Positions 34,097-42,221 of a stretch of DNA of 64,000 bases are shown piece by piece. The DNA is from Streptomyces coelicoflavus (GTDB lineage Bacteria; Actinomycetota; Actinomycetes; Streptomycetales; Streptomycetaceae), in contig NZ_BEWB01000022.1 of the NCBI RefSeq assembly GCF_003112555.1, positions 31,968 to 95,967 of the forward strand, in the 5' to 3' direction. How positions within the stretch are numbered: position 1 is the stretch's first letter; the number at the start of each line of letters is the position of its first letter. The notes beneath the pieces are model-generated. The model worked only from the letters and a program-made list of their open reading frames with translations. It ran no database searches and was not told the origin of the DNA. The translations under genes were made by a program, and so were the position numbers.

Positions 34097-34194
34097 ATGA
34101 CCGCCCCGGCAAGGGCGGCGACTGCCCACCATCACCACGCTGAGTCCTTCCGAGGGGCGCATCAGCGTGGCAACACTGCACAAGGGAGTATCGC

Positions 34195-34341
34195 ATGTCT
34201 CCTGCCCTGCGCATAAGGCCCTTCCGCCTGGCCTGCGCGGCAGCCACCTCCGCCCCGGCGCCTCAGCGCTCCGAGCCGGACCCCACCACCCCGGCGCCGG
34301 CGAGTCGCCGGACCCACCGCCTCGTCGGGGGTGGCCGATGA
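34195..34341 (+). CDS. 48-residue ORF coupled to the rep-like gene
   Basis: ATG 34195 has AGGGAG at 34183-34188. The ORF encodes a basic, Pro/Ala/Arg-rich 48-residue peptide (starts MSPALRIRPFRLACAATSAP). It ends in TGA overlapping the ATG of the next gene (ATGA at 34338). The good ribosome site and coupling suggest it is translated, possibly as a leader that controls the amount of the Rep-like protein. No family is recognised. Confidence 0.45.
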   Translation: MSPALRIRPFRLACAAATSAPAPQRSEPDPTTPAPASRRTHRLVGGGR

Positions 34342-35234
34342 GCAGCGAAGCCCGCGAGTGGGTATGGGAGCACAGCTCCAGCCGAGGGGCCGCGCGTCTG
34401 GTCCTGCTGTCGATCGCCGACCGGGTGGCCGACGAGCAGTGCATCTCCTGGGCCTCGCTGTCCAGCCTGGCCAAGCGCACGCGCGCCTCGGTCTCCGCGG
34501 TGCGCGAAGCCGTCGAGCGTCTGCTCCTGGCCGGCGAGTTGGAACAGCTCGACGACCTGGTGGGCCCGCAGCGCAGCACGGTCTACCGCCTGCCTCTCGC
34601 TGCCGTAGCGGTCGCACAGGCGCTGCGAGAGCAGCGGGAGGAAGCGGGTGACACGGCGGTGTCGGACGCGGCCGACGGCCCTGCGAAGCTCCGGCTGTCG
34701 GCTCTGCAGCGGTACGGGATCCGCCCGCGTGAGGTGCCGGAATCCCCCGCGAGGGTCCGGAAACCGGCAGTACCGGAAACCGGCAGGTCCAGGCGGAAAC
34801 CGGCACAGCGGCGTACCGGCCACCGGCACAGCGATGTACCGGCCACCGGCACACAGAACCGTAGTGAACCTGATTTGAACCGGAGGTACAGCAGTGGTGG
34901 TGCTGCCGTCCTCCCGGCTACCGAGTGGCGGGTCGACCCCGCCACCCACACCTGGGCCCGCCAGCAGGGACACCTCGACCGCCTCGGCGAGCAGGGCCTG
35001 CAGGCCGCCGACGCGAAGTGGCGTGCCCACCGGGCGGGCCATGCTCCAAGGCCGGCGGAAGCCTGGGCTGCCGACTGGCGCTCCTGGATCACCCGGGAGC
35101 ACTCCCCCAGCCGCCCGAACCTCTACGCCGTGCCCGGCCAGAACACCGCCGCGCCCGGTGGCATGACACGGGCCGAAAGGCACACCGCCGCCCTTCTCGC
35201 CGCCCTGGACGAGCCGACCGGAACGGAGGGCTGA
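34338..35234 (+). CDS. winged-helix, Rep-like DNA-binding protein
   Basis: This 298-residue protein has an N-terminal winged helix (LVLLSIADRVADEQCISWAS, LAKRTRASVSAVREAVERLL). A variable basic middle is followed by a C-terminal region (TEWRVDPATHTWARQQGHLD, AWAADWRSWITREH). The layout resembles replication-associated HTH proteins of Streptomyces plasmids and phages. The variable middle is encoded by DNA repeats (34759-34853) whose spacing is not a multiple of three. It starts an operon-like run through the WhiB and DUF2637 genes. Rep function is inferred; no helicase partner is seen. Confidence 0.55.
   Translation: MSSEAREWVWEHSSSRGAARLVLLSIADRVADEQCISWASLSSLAKRTRASVSAVREAVERLLLAGELEQLDDLVGPQRSTVYRLPLAAVAVAQALREQREEAGDTAVSDAADGPAKLRLSALQRYGIRPREVPESPARVRKPAVPETGRSRRKPAQRRTGHRHSDVPATGTQNRSEPDLNRRYSSGGAAVLPATEWRVDPATHTWARQQGHLDRLGEQGLQAADAKWRAHRAGHAPRPAEAWAADWRSWITREHSPSRPNLYAVPGQNTAAPGGMTRAERHTAALLAALDEPTGTEG
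34759..34853 (+). repeat. iteron-like repeats inside the rep-like gene
   Basis: GGAAACCGGCAG occurs at 34759 and 34775, and GGAAACCGGCAC at 34795. GTACCGGCCACCGGCACA occurs exactly at 34813 and again at 34836. Spacings of 16, 20 and 23 bp are not multiples of three, so the DNA repeats while the protein does not. This is expected of binding sites rather than of a repeated peptide. Iterons inside a rep gene are known for some Streptomyces linear plasmids such as pSLA2. Confidence 0.65.
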
Positions 35235-35236
35235 AC

Positions 35237-35953
35237 ATGGACCGCCGCGAAATCGCCGCCCTGCTGGCCTACGTCGGCCGGCTCGACCCCCGCAGCATCC
35301 GCACCGACGAGGGCGAGGCCCGCGACCAGCTCGCCCAGTGGCACGAGCTGCTCGGCGACGTGCCGATGGCCACACCGCACGGCTGGGACGCCCGCGTCGC
35401 CGCCCGCCAGCACTTCCGCGCCTCGCCGTACCAGATCCAGCCCGCCGACGTGGTGCGCCCCTGGGAGAGCTACCGGCGCAACCGCCTGGCCCTCCACTGG
35501 GACCCCACACCGTCCGCGGATCCGGACGACCAGGCCGCCTGGACCGCAGAGCTGGTCGGCACCCGGCGCGCCGTCGCCGCCGGTATGGCGCAGCCCGCGC
35601 AGGCCCCGGCCATCACCAGCAGCCAGGAAGGGATCAACCCGAGGCTGCAGGCTCGGCTGGACCAGATCGGCTCCTGCATACCGCCTGCCGCCCGAGCCGC
35701 CCTCGCACCGTTCCGGCCGGCCCGGGCAGCACGCGAAGCCGCCGTCGCGCAAGGGCTGCCCGATGCCCTGAGCGTGCGATGCGAGTGGTGTCTGGCCCCG
35801 GTCGGCGAGCCGTGCCGGCGCCGCCGGATCGGCCCCAACGACGGGGTACGTGCCATCACTCCACGCGCCGACCCGCACCCGGGCCGCTTCGACCTCGCCG
35901 CCGCTCAGCAGGCTCAGCGCACGGATCAGGCCGAGCAGCCTGCCCTGGCTTGA
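35237..35953 (+). CDS. zinc-finger-type hypothetical protein of the plasmid module
   Basis: This 238-residue protein begins MDRREIAALLAYVGRLDPRS, a start shared by many actinobacterial phage and plasmid proteins next to replication genes. It ends with a small zinc-ribbon-like motif (VRCEWCLAPVGEPCRRRRIG; three Cys visible, CEWC and C). Function is unknown. It starts two bases after the rep-like gene stop and is surely cotranscribed. Confidence 0.6.
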   Translation: MDRREIAALLAYVGRLDPRSIRTDEGEARDQLAQWHELLGDVPMATPHGWDARVAARQHFRASPYQIQPADVVRPWESYRRNRLALHWDPTPSADPDDQAAWTAELVGTRRAVAAGMAQPAQAPAITSSQEGINPRLQARLDQIGSCIPPAARAALAPFRPARAAREAAVAQGLPDALSVRCEWCLAPVGEPCRRRRIGPNDGVRAITPRADPHPGRFDLAAAQQAQRTDQAEQPALA

Positions 35954-36111
35954 CCGGCGCCTCCGGTGCGTGCATCCCGTCCGCTGCACCGCCGCAACAT
36001 CACCGTCCCGCGCCGGCTGCGGTGCACGTCCTGTGCCGCATCCGGCACTCGACGCCGCACCCCGAGTACCGCCCTAGCCCGGCCGGTGCGGCAGCACATC
36101 GGAGATCTGCC

Positions 36112-36753
36112 TTGCGCCACATCACCACCCACGACGCGCCGGCCACCGGCCTGCGCGCCATCGCAGACACCAGCTGGCACGTCCGCGGTGCGTGCCACGG
36201 CATGGACGTCGAGGACGCCGACGCCGTGTTCTTCCCCGGGCCCCGGGATCATGAGGAGATCGCGGAGGCGAAGGAGCTGTGCGGCTGGTGCCCCGTACGC
36301 CGCGAGTGCCTGGACTTCGCTCTGGAGAACGTCCTCAAGGAGGGCGTCTGGGGCGGGCTCACTGAAGCCGAGCGGCGCCCGCTGCACGACAACCTGCACC
36401 AGCGTATGGACTATCGGCGTGTGACCGCGTTCTTCCAGGGACGCGACGTGCACCTGACGGAGGCCGAGCGGCAGGTGGTCATCGACCACGCCTACGTCCG
36501 GGGCTGGCAGCCCGACCGGCTCGCCGCCGCCCTGCAGATCAGTCACAAGCACGCTCGCGACCTGCTCCGGCAAGCGGCCAACAAGGTCTTCGACCGCGAC
36601 CGCAATTACGGCGTGCCCCGCTCCAGGAAGAAGCGGAAGAAGACCTCCAAGGCCAAGGGCACTCCCGCGCCCGCAGCTCCCGGCACTCAGCAGCCGACAG
36701 GCCGCCCGGCGGCGTCGGCCCCGGCGCAGGCCCCTCTCGGAAAGGCAGCATGA
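36112..36753 (+). CDS. WhiB-family iron-sulfur regulator with extended C-terminus
   Basis: This 213-residue protein has the four WhiB cluster Cys (Cys27 in GACHGM, then LCGWCPVRREC near 57-66) and the G[VI]WGG turn (GVWGGLTEAERR). The C-terminal ~120 residues add a helix-turn-helix-like stretch (DRLAAALQISHKHARDLL) and a Lys/Arg-rich tail. WhiB proteins are redox-sensitive transcription factors; plasmid and phage copies are common. TTG 36112 is used because GGAG lies at 36101-36104 and no ATG/GTG precedes the conserved region. The stop overlaps the next ATG. Confidence 0.85.
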   Translation: MRHITTHDAPATGLRAIADTSWHVRGACHGMDVEDADAVFFPGPRDHEEIAEAKELCGWCPVRRECLDFALENVLKEGVWGGLTEAERRPLHDNLHQRMDYRRVTAFFQGRDVHLTEAERQVVIDHAYVRGWQPDRLAAALQISHKHARDLLRQAANKVFDRDRNYGVPRSRKKRKKTSKAKGTPAPAAPGTQQPTGRPAASAPAQAPLGKAA

Positions 36754-38372
36754 CCCATCCTGTCCTCGCCTTCGGTGCTACTTCGGACCTCCCTCTCCTG
36801 CTCGCCGCCGTCGTGCCCGCTGCCCTCGCGCTCGTGCTGACCGCCTGGGCGATCCGGCGCCGGGGGACCCGTCCGCAGAAACGTCTCGGCGGCCCGGCGG
36901 TCAAGGTCGCCGCCGTCGCCGCCCTGGGCTGCACCGCCTACAGCGCCGACACCAGCTGGCGCTTCGCCGCCGACTACCTCGACATGGCCGGCACCGCCGA
37001 GCGCGCCGGAATGTTCGCCGCCGCCGAACTCGCCCTATTCGCCACCGCGCTGATGGCACGGCAGAACCTCGCCGTCCAAGGCGCCCCCGGCCTGCCGGGC
37101 ACGCTGGTCTGGGTGATCACCACGGTGCAGGTGATCCCCGCCTACGCCGAGAGCGGCCCCGTCGGCGGCACGGTCCGCGCCTTCGTCGGACCGGTCATGG
37201 CGGCGATGCTGTGGCACCTGGCCATGGGCATCGAACTGCGCCTGCGCACCCCGGGTGCCGCCTCGCACGGACTGTTCGCCGTCCTGGGCCGGGAGGCACG
37301 CGAGCGGCTGCTGTCCCGCCTGGGCATCGCCGCGCGAGGACGCGACGCCGCGCAGATCACCCGGGACCGGGCCACCGCCCGTGCGGTCACCCTCGCCGCC
37401 CGCCTCGCCGAGCGCACACCCGAGCAGCAGCAGAGCCGTCGCGGCCGACGGCTGACGCGACGGCTGTCGAAGGCGGTCGGCAGGGCTTCGGTCGGCACCG
37501 ACCCTCTCCAGCGGGCACAGCTGCTCGACCAGCTCGCCGCCCGGCGACACGCACTCGCGCTCGCCACGGTCCCGCTCCCTTCTCCCTGGTCCCCGGCGCA
37601 CAGCAGCGCATCGGCCGCCACGGTCCCCGCACAGCCGCCATCGAATGTGCCGGTCCCCGTCCCCGGTCCCGACGGTTCTGACGAGCCGGTCCGGGACCGA
37701 GGACCGAGGGCTCCGCGGGGACCAGTCCCCGAGGAGGCGGACCCGGAAGCCGAGGTCGACACAAGGACCAAGAGCGACGCAACGGGGACGGCCGCGGGAA
37801 CCGAACCGTGTGAAGACGGTGCCGTCCCCGGGACCGAACTCGCGGGACCGGAAGCCGCAGCTGCCATGAGGACCGACCACAGCACACGAGAAGTAGCAGC
37901 TCAGGACCCGCCTCATCGAGGACCGGGCATCGCGAAGACGGGGGCCGAGGCCATCGAGGACCGAGGACCGACCGCTCCACAGTCCGGGACCGAGACCACC
38001 CAGGACCGAGGACTGACCGCCCCACAGTCCGGGACCGAGACCACCCAGGACCGAGGACACAAGGTCCCGCTTCGCCGGAAGCCGACCAGGACGTCCCGGA
38101 CGAAGAACAAGGACAAGCGGGCCCGGTCCCGCACTCCGCAGACGGAGCGCCAGGCACGCGAGCTGGGTGAGTCCGAGCGTCAGCTTGTCCGTGAGGTGCG
38201 CCCCCATGTTCCCGCCCTGCTCGAACGGGACGGCAACGGCGCGATCACCCGAGTGCAGCTGCGCGAAATCATCCGCCGCCAGGGCCTGACGGGAGTCGGT
38301 AACGACCGACTCGGCCTGGTCCTCCACGAGCTGCGGAACGAGGACATCACGACGAGGAGCACAGCCCGATGA
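36750..38372 (+). CDS. DUF2637-type membrane protein of conjugative elements
   Basis: This 540-residue protein has four hydrophobic segments in residues ~12-160 (e.g. LLLAAVVPAALALVLTAWAI, MAAMLWHLAMGIEL). A cytoplasmic helical part, a long acidic/Pro-rich linker with a 15-residue repeat, and a basic C-terminal helical domain (TRVQLREIIRRQGLTGVGND) follow. DUF2637 proteins accompany actinobacterial integrative/conjugative elements and plasmids (Spd-like spread functions). ATG 36750 overlaps the whiB stop. Confidence 0.7.
   Translation: MTHPVLAFGATSDLPLLLAAVVPAALALVLTAWAIRRRGTRPQKRLGGPAVKVAAVAALGCTAYSADTSWRFAADYLDMAGTAERAGMFAAAELALFATALMARQNLAVQGAPGLPGTLVWVITTVQVIPAYAESGPVGGTVRAFVGPVMAAMLWHLAMGIELRLRTPGAASHGLFAVLGREARERLLSRLGIAARGRDAAQITRDRATARAVTLAARLAERTPEQQQSRRGRRLTRRLSKAVGRASVGTDPLQRAQLLDQLAARRHALALATVPLPSPWSPAHSSASAATVPAQPPSNVPVPVPGPDGSDEPVRDRGPRAPRGPVPEEADPEAEVDTRTKSDATGTAAGTEPCEDGAVPGTELAGPEAAAAMRTDHSTREVAAQDPPHRGPGIAKTGAEAIEDRGPTAPQSGTETTQDRGLTAPQSGTETTQDRGHKVPLRRKPTRTSRTKNKDKRARSRTPQTERQARELGESERQLVREVRPHVPALLERDGNGAITRVQLREIIRRQGLTGVGNDRLGLVLHELRNEDITTRSTAR
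37977..38060 (+). repeat. 45-bp tandem repeat in the DUF2637 gene
   Basis: CCACAGTCCGGGACCGAGAC with following bases repeats exactly 45 bp later (37977 and 38022), encoding a 15-residue repeat (APQSGTETTQDRG). Because the period is a multiple of three, this is a protein-level repeat in a linker. Confidence 0.7.
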
Positions 38373-38560
38373 AGACCTGCCACCAGTTCAACACCGTCCG
38401 TGCGGAGTACGAGCGAGAGATCAGATTCATGCTCGCTCACTCCGAGCGGCACGCGGGCAGGCCGGCGGCGAAGTCCAGTGCGAAGCAAGCTGCCTCCGCG
38501 AAGCAGCGGATGGCCCGCGCGCTCAATAGCCATGTCGGGCGCTGCCCCGAGTGCGGCTGA
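38369..38560 (+). CDS. 63-residue hypothetical protein
   Basis: This small basic protein starts at ATG 38369, overlapping the DUF2637 stop (ATGA). It begins MKTCHQFNTVRAEYEREIRF and ends in a CPECG half zinc motif. Together with Cys4 the terminal pair might bind a metal. It is the last gene before a strong terminator. No family is recognised. Confidence 0.55.
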   Translation: MKTCHQFNTVRAEYEREIRFMLAHSERHAGRPAAKSSAKQAASAKQRMARALNSHVGRCPECG

Positions 38561-38597
38561 ACCGGCAAAGCCCCAGCTCAAGGCCCGCATCCGTAAA

Positions 38598-38623
38598 GGT
38601 GGCCCGGCTCAAGCCGGGCCACC
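38598..38623 (+). terminator. strong hairpin terminator after the rep/WhiB/DUF2637 operon
   Basis: A perfect 12-bp stem, GGTGGCCCGGCT / AGCCGGGCCACC, with a two-base loop lies 37 bp after the last stop codon. It is followed by CGCCCCTCTC rather than a U-run, as is usual in Streptomyces. Confidence 0.8.
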
Positions 38624-38644
38624 GCCCCTCTCAGGAGGTACGCC

Positions 38645-38885
38645 ATGATTCCTCGTCCCCCTCGCTTTTCCGGGCGGGCCCACCACCGCCGAGGCCGGCG
38701 CCTGGGCGGAGGTCCTCGTCCGCCGACACCTCCTCCACGCCGTCGTCCTCATGCCGACCGGGCAGTGGCTCGTCCAGGACCTTCCCAACAAGCCGGTCCG
38801 CGTCCTTGCCAGCCCCGCCGAAGTCCTTGCGCTGGAGGCAACCATCCAGCAACGCACCCGCTCTACGAGGTCCGAATCCCGATGA
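38645..38885 (+). pseudogene. small gene before mobC, single-base frameshift
   Basis: ATG 38645 follows AGGAGG (38634-38639) and reads MIPRPPRF. Then one extra T in TTTT (near 38666-38669) shifts the frame. The shifted frame reads PGGPTTAEAGAWAEVLVRRH and LMPTGQWLVQDLPNKPVRVL, looks fully protein-like, and ends at 38885 with a TGA overlapping the mobC ATG. Removing one T gives a continuous ~79-residue protein coupled to mobC. This may be a sequencing error or a recent mutation. Confidence 0.55.
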
Positions 38886-39508
38886 CAACCGCACCCAAGA
38901 ACGGCACCACCCCGGAACCTGATCCCGGCTCCAACTCGGTCTCGGGGCGAGCAAGTTGGGGCGGAAGCATAGCTTCCGCCGAGCCCGCCCCAGAGGGGGC
39001 GAGAGAGGACCTGCACCGGGGGGCGCAGGTCCTTGAGGCTTCGACCGGGGGCGGATCGAAGCCGGGGCAGGAGGGGAATCAGGCAGATCCGCGCGCCAGC
39101 CGACAGCTTGCTCCCCGCGCCCGTCAGCGACCGCGTCAGCCCCCTGCAAAGAAGCGTCTGCGTCAGCCCGCCACGCGATTCAACGAAGACGAGTACGCCC
39201 TGATTACATCCGCCGCCGCCCGGTGCAATCTGTCCGTCGCCGGGTTCCTCGCCCGCTCTGCACTCGCCGCTGCTCGCGATCTCGACCGCACCAGTGCTGA
39301 GATCGCCGACGAGCGTGAAGTGATCACAGCGCTGTTCGACAGCCGACGGCGGCTCGGCTGGGCCGGCAGCAACCTCAACCAGGCAGTCAAGGCACTCAAC
39401 TCAGGTGCAGACGTCCCTCACCTCGAAGCGGCCGTCGCCGCCGTCCGACGTGCCGCCGACACCGCGCACGAAGCCGCCGCACGGCTGATCGAGCACCGCG
39501 GCTCATGA
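38882..39508 (+). CDS. MobC-like mobilisation accessory protein
   Basis: This 208-residue protein starts at ATG 38882, overlapping the upstream TGA. The first ~95 residues are low-complexity and contain an inverted-repeat-rich DNA segment. The rest fits plasmid MobC-type proteins: TRFNEDEYALITSAAARCNL, FLARSALAAARDL and SRRRLGWAGSNLNQAVKALN. Such proteins help the relaxase open oriT. The stop overlaps the relaxase start by four bases. Confidence 0.75.
   Translation: MTTAPKNGTTPEPDPGSNSVSGRASWGGSIASAEPAPEGAREDLHRGAQVLEASTGGGSKPGQEGNQADPRASRQLAPRARQRPRQPPAKKRLRQPATRFNEDEYALITSAAARCNLSVAGFLARSALAAARDLDRTSAEIADEREVITALFDSRRRLGWAGSNLNQAVKALNSGADVPHLEAAVAAVRRAADTAHEAAARLIEHRGS
38957..38992 (+). 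other. nested inverted repeats in 5' end of mobC, candidate oriT
   Basis: A perfect palindrome GGCGGAAGC-ATA-GCTTCCGCC (38960-38980) sits within a wider pair GGGGCGG (38957-38963) / CCGCCCC (38986-38992). It falls in the low-complexity start of mobC, just before the relaxase gene. Transfer origins are commonly next to or inside mob genes and contain inverted repeats. No nic consensus is recognised. Confidence 0.4.
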
Positions 39509-41238
39509 TCCCCAGCGTCAACTCCTCAGGCTCCCGGACCATCGGGCTCCTGGCCTACCTCTACGGCCCGGGCAAGCACGAGGAACACACCGACCCCCAT
39601 CTCGTGGCCTCCTTCGACGGCATGTCCCCCGACCCCGGCCGCGACCCGAACGCCACCCTCACCGACCTCCAGCAGCTCCTCGACCAGCCGGTCATGGCCC
39701 TCGCCAAGCACGCCCGTCCGGCCAAGCACGTGTGGCACACCTCCGTCCGCGCCGCCACCGGCGACCGAATCCTGTCCGACGAGGAGTGGGCCGGCATCGC
39801 CCGTCGCATCGTCGCCGCCACCGGCATCGACCCCGGCGACAGACAGCCCGGCTGCCGCTGGGCTGCCGTACGCCACGCAGAAGACCACATCCACATCGTC
39901 GCCACCCTCGTCACCGAAGACGGCCACCGCCCCGACGACTACCGCTCCGGCGCCCGCGCCCAGGCCGAAGCCCGCCTCATCGAAAAGGAACTCGGCCTCC
40001 ATCAGGTCGCGCCCGGTGACGGCACCGCAGCAAAGCGGCCCACCAGCGCCGAACGCCACAAGGCCGAACGCCAGGGCCGCGAGCGCACCGCGCGCGAAGA
40101 ACTGCGGGAGAGCGTACGTCGAGCGGTGGCCGGCGCCCGAAGCGAAGTGGAGTTCTTCGACCGCCTCGCCGCCGCCGGCCTGCTGATCCGCAAGCGCGAG
40201 GCCCCGTCCGGCGACCTGCTCGGCTACAAGGTGGCCCTGCCTGATGACCGCAACAAAGACGGTGAGCCCGTGTTCTACCCCGGCGCGCGCCTTGCCCCGG
40301 ATCTGTCCCTGCCACGGATCCGGGAGCGCTGGTCCGCCGACTTCGACAAGACGGCGTCGCCAGATTCCGCTGGCAACGCCTCGTCCAACAGCCCTTCTGT
40401 AGCACGTCGCCGGACGGCCACGGCTGCGTGGGTGGCAATCGGGGCCGTCGAGTACGGTGACGACGCGGTCGCTGCCGCGTACATCGCCGCGACCGGCGAG
40501 ATCCTGGACGCCCTCGCGAAGACGTCCGCCGCCCAAACCCGACGCGAACTACGCGATGCCGCCTTCGCGTTCGAGCGAGTCTCGCGCTCCCACGTACGCG
40601 CTGCACGCGGACACGACCGCGCCCTGCGGCAGGCGGCCCGCGACCTCGTCCACGGAGGCCCGGCCCTCGGCCGGGGCGAGGACGGCGCCACCACCGCTAT
40701 GGCGATCGACATGCTGTTCTTCCTCGTCACGGCCGCCGCCCACTGGCATGCGCGGAAGGGGCACGCCCAGCAGGCCGAAGCCGCGACTCGGGCCGCCGAG
40801 CACCTGCGCAACGCCTACCGACCCGCCGCCGCTCAGCCGCTCGGCCTGCTCTACCAGCGCGGCCGACGCCTGAGCCAGCCGATGCTCCAGCGGCAGACAG
40901 CGCTTCTGCGCGAATCGCTGCCGAGCCTGGCCGAGCAGATCCTCGCCGAACCCGGCTGGTACGCCCTGGCAGCGACCATCGCAGAAGCCGACGCCGCCGG
41001 CCACGACCCGGCCGCGCTCCTGGCCGACGCCGTGGAGAGCCGTGAACTCGGCACCGCCGATTCCGTCAGTGACGTCCTGGTGTGGCGTTTGCGGCGGCGC
41101 GCAGATCTGCCGGCCGACGCTCCTGGAATCCCGGAGAACCACATGACAAGGAGTCCGGCGACCAGGCGCCCGCCGACGCCCGGGCCCACCGCATCTGGCC
41201 GCCGTTTCGGTGACGAGGCACCCGGCAACACGCGATGA
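39505..41238 (+). CDS. relaxase/mobilisation nuclease
   Basis: This 577-residue protein has an N-terminal MobA/VirD2-type relaxase domain. The three-histidine metal site is visible as HAEDHIHIVATLV near residue 129, with KHVWHTSVRAATGDRILSD preceding it. The catalytic Tyr is probably Tyr18 or Tyr20 in LLAYLYGPGKHEEH. The C-terminal ~300 residues are helical and accessory. It nicks and pilots single-stranded plasmid DNA during transfer. ATG 39505 overlaps the mobC stop. No coupling protein or secretion genes are in the window, so the element may be mobilisable only. Confidence 0.85.
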   Translation: MIPSVNSSGSRTIGLLAYLYGPGKHEEHTDPHLVASFDGMSPDPGRDPNATLTDLQQLLDQPVMALAKHARPAKHVWHTSVRAATGDRILSDEEWAGIARRIVAATGIDPGDRQPGCRWAAVRHAEDHIHIVATLVTEDGHRPDDYRSGARAQAEARLIEKELGLHQVAPGDGTAAKRPTSAERHKAERQGRERTAREELRESVRRAVAGARSEVEFFDRLAAAGLLIRKREAPSGDLLGYKVALPDDRNKDGEPVFYPGARLAPDLSLPRIRERWSADFDKTASPDSAGNASSNSPSVARRRTATAAWVAIGAVEYGDDAVAAAYIAATGEILDALAKTSAAQTRRELRDAAFAFERVSRSHVRAARGHDRALRQAARDLVHGGPALGRGEDGATTAMAIDMLFFLVTAAAHWHARKGHAQQAEAATRAAEHLRNAYRPAAAQPLGLLYQRGRRLSQPMLQRQTALLRESLPSLAEQILAEPGWYALAATIAEADAAGHDPAALLADAVESRELGTADSVSDVLVWRLRRRADLPADAPGIPENHMTRSPATRRPPTPGPTASGRRFGDEAPGNTR

Positions 41239-41256
41239 GGCCGGTGCGGCTGCGCC

Positions 41257-42072
41257 TCAGAGGAACTCGTGGACACCGCGCACTCTCGTACGCAGCTTCG
41301 CCTGGGTCGCCCGGCTGTCGAGGCGGACGTCGAGTGCACCGGAAAGCGATGTGCCGACGCGGAGGCCCTCCGGCAACCGGGAAGCATCGAGCCCGTCCCG
41401 CTGAGCGATCAGCACACCCAGGCCGTGACGACTCACGGCATCCCTACCCGCAAGGTGGTGTACACCGCAGGCGCCAGTGAAGGCCAACTCCAGCAGAGCA
41501 GCGGCGAGGTCCCCGACATGCACGGGACAGCGGACGTCGTCGGTGAACAGCGCACCGGTTCGGGAGCCGGTCGCAAGGTCGTGCACGAGGCGGACATGCT
41601 CGGACTGGATGCCGCCGATGATCAGAGAGGTACGGGCGATGACGGCGGCGGGAGCCAGTAGCCGGATGCCCGTCTCCGCCGCTGCCTTCGCTGCCCCGTA
41701 CGGAGTGACTGGATCGGGGAGACAGGACTCGTCGTAGTGGACTCGGCTGCCGGAGAACACGGCGTCGCTGCTGACGTGAACGAGGCGGCAGTCGTACTTC
41801 ACCGCGGCCATCGCCAGACGGACGGGGCCTTCGGCCGTGACGGCCCAGTCGGCGCTGCCGCTGCTCGCGTTGATGACCACGCAGGGGGCAAGCGAGGCAA
41901 CGACCTCTTCGACACGACTGCCGTCTCGCAGGTCCACCTCGTGCCACGTGGCCTCCGGACCATCGCACGGCCTGGTCGCGAAGGTCGCGGCGACGCGATG
42001 CCCAGCGGCAGATGCCTGGCGGACCAGCTCGGTGCCCAGGAACCCGCTGCCTCCGACAAGAAGGACAGTCAT
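41257..42072 (-). CDS. NAD(P)-dependent epimerase/reductase, RmlD-like
   Basis: This 271-residue Rossmann protein has the nucleotide-binding start MTVLLVGGSGFLGTELVRQA. VVINASSGSADW follows, then VHVSSDAVFSGS and the active-site YxxxK in PVTPYGAAKAAAETG. This matches dTDP-4-dehydrorhamnose reductase-like (extended SDR) enzymes that act on sugar nucleotides. No other sugar genes are nearby, so its substrate is open. It ends 18 bp from the relaxase stop, convergent with it. Confidence 0.8.
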   Translation of the reverse strand: MTVLLVGGSGFLGTELVRQASAAGHRVAATFATRPCDGPEATWHEVDLRDGSRVEEVVASLAPCVVINASSGSADWAVTAEGPVRLAMAAVKYDCRLVHVSSDAVFSGSRVHYDESCLPDPVTPYGAAKAAAETGIRLLAPAAVIARTSLIIGGIQSEHVRLVHDLATGSRTGALFTDDVRCPVHVGDLAAALLELAFTGACGVHHLAGRDAVSRHGLGVLIAQRDGLDASRLPEGLRVGTSLSGALDVRLDSRATQAKLRTRVRGVHEFL

Positions 42073-42221
42073 GGCATGCCACGGTAGACGCCCCCCACCT
42101 CACTCTGAACGCCTCGCCCCGAGCGACGCTGCCTTGAGGATGCAGGGATATGCCCTTGTGACCTGCCGAAAGTCACTGTGGACTTTGTGAATTGAAACCG
42201 CCGAGGGCGTGGGGCACGATC

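Larger units (their letters stand above)
32906..34194. other. long non-coding stretch upstream of the replication gene
   Basis: About 1.3 kb has no ORF I can support. It includes an AT-richer zone (about 33140-33240), a possible hairpin at 33456-33478 (GCCGC / GCGGC around ATTTTG), and two related ~27-bp sequences at 33662 and 34070. Its place before a Rep-like gene makes it a candidate for part of a replication control region, but the evidence is positional. Confidence 0.35.

Noticed and set aside
37977..38060. Possible CRISPR or iteron array in the DUF2637 gene
   Set aside because: Only two units with a 45-bp period (a multiple of three) encoding a 15-residue linker repeat; no spacers. No CRISPR array was seen anywhere in the window.
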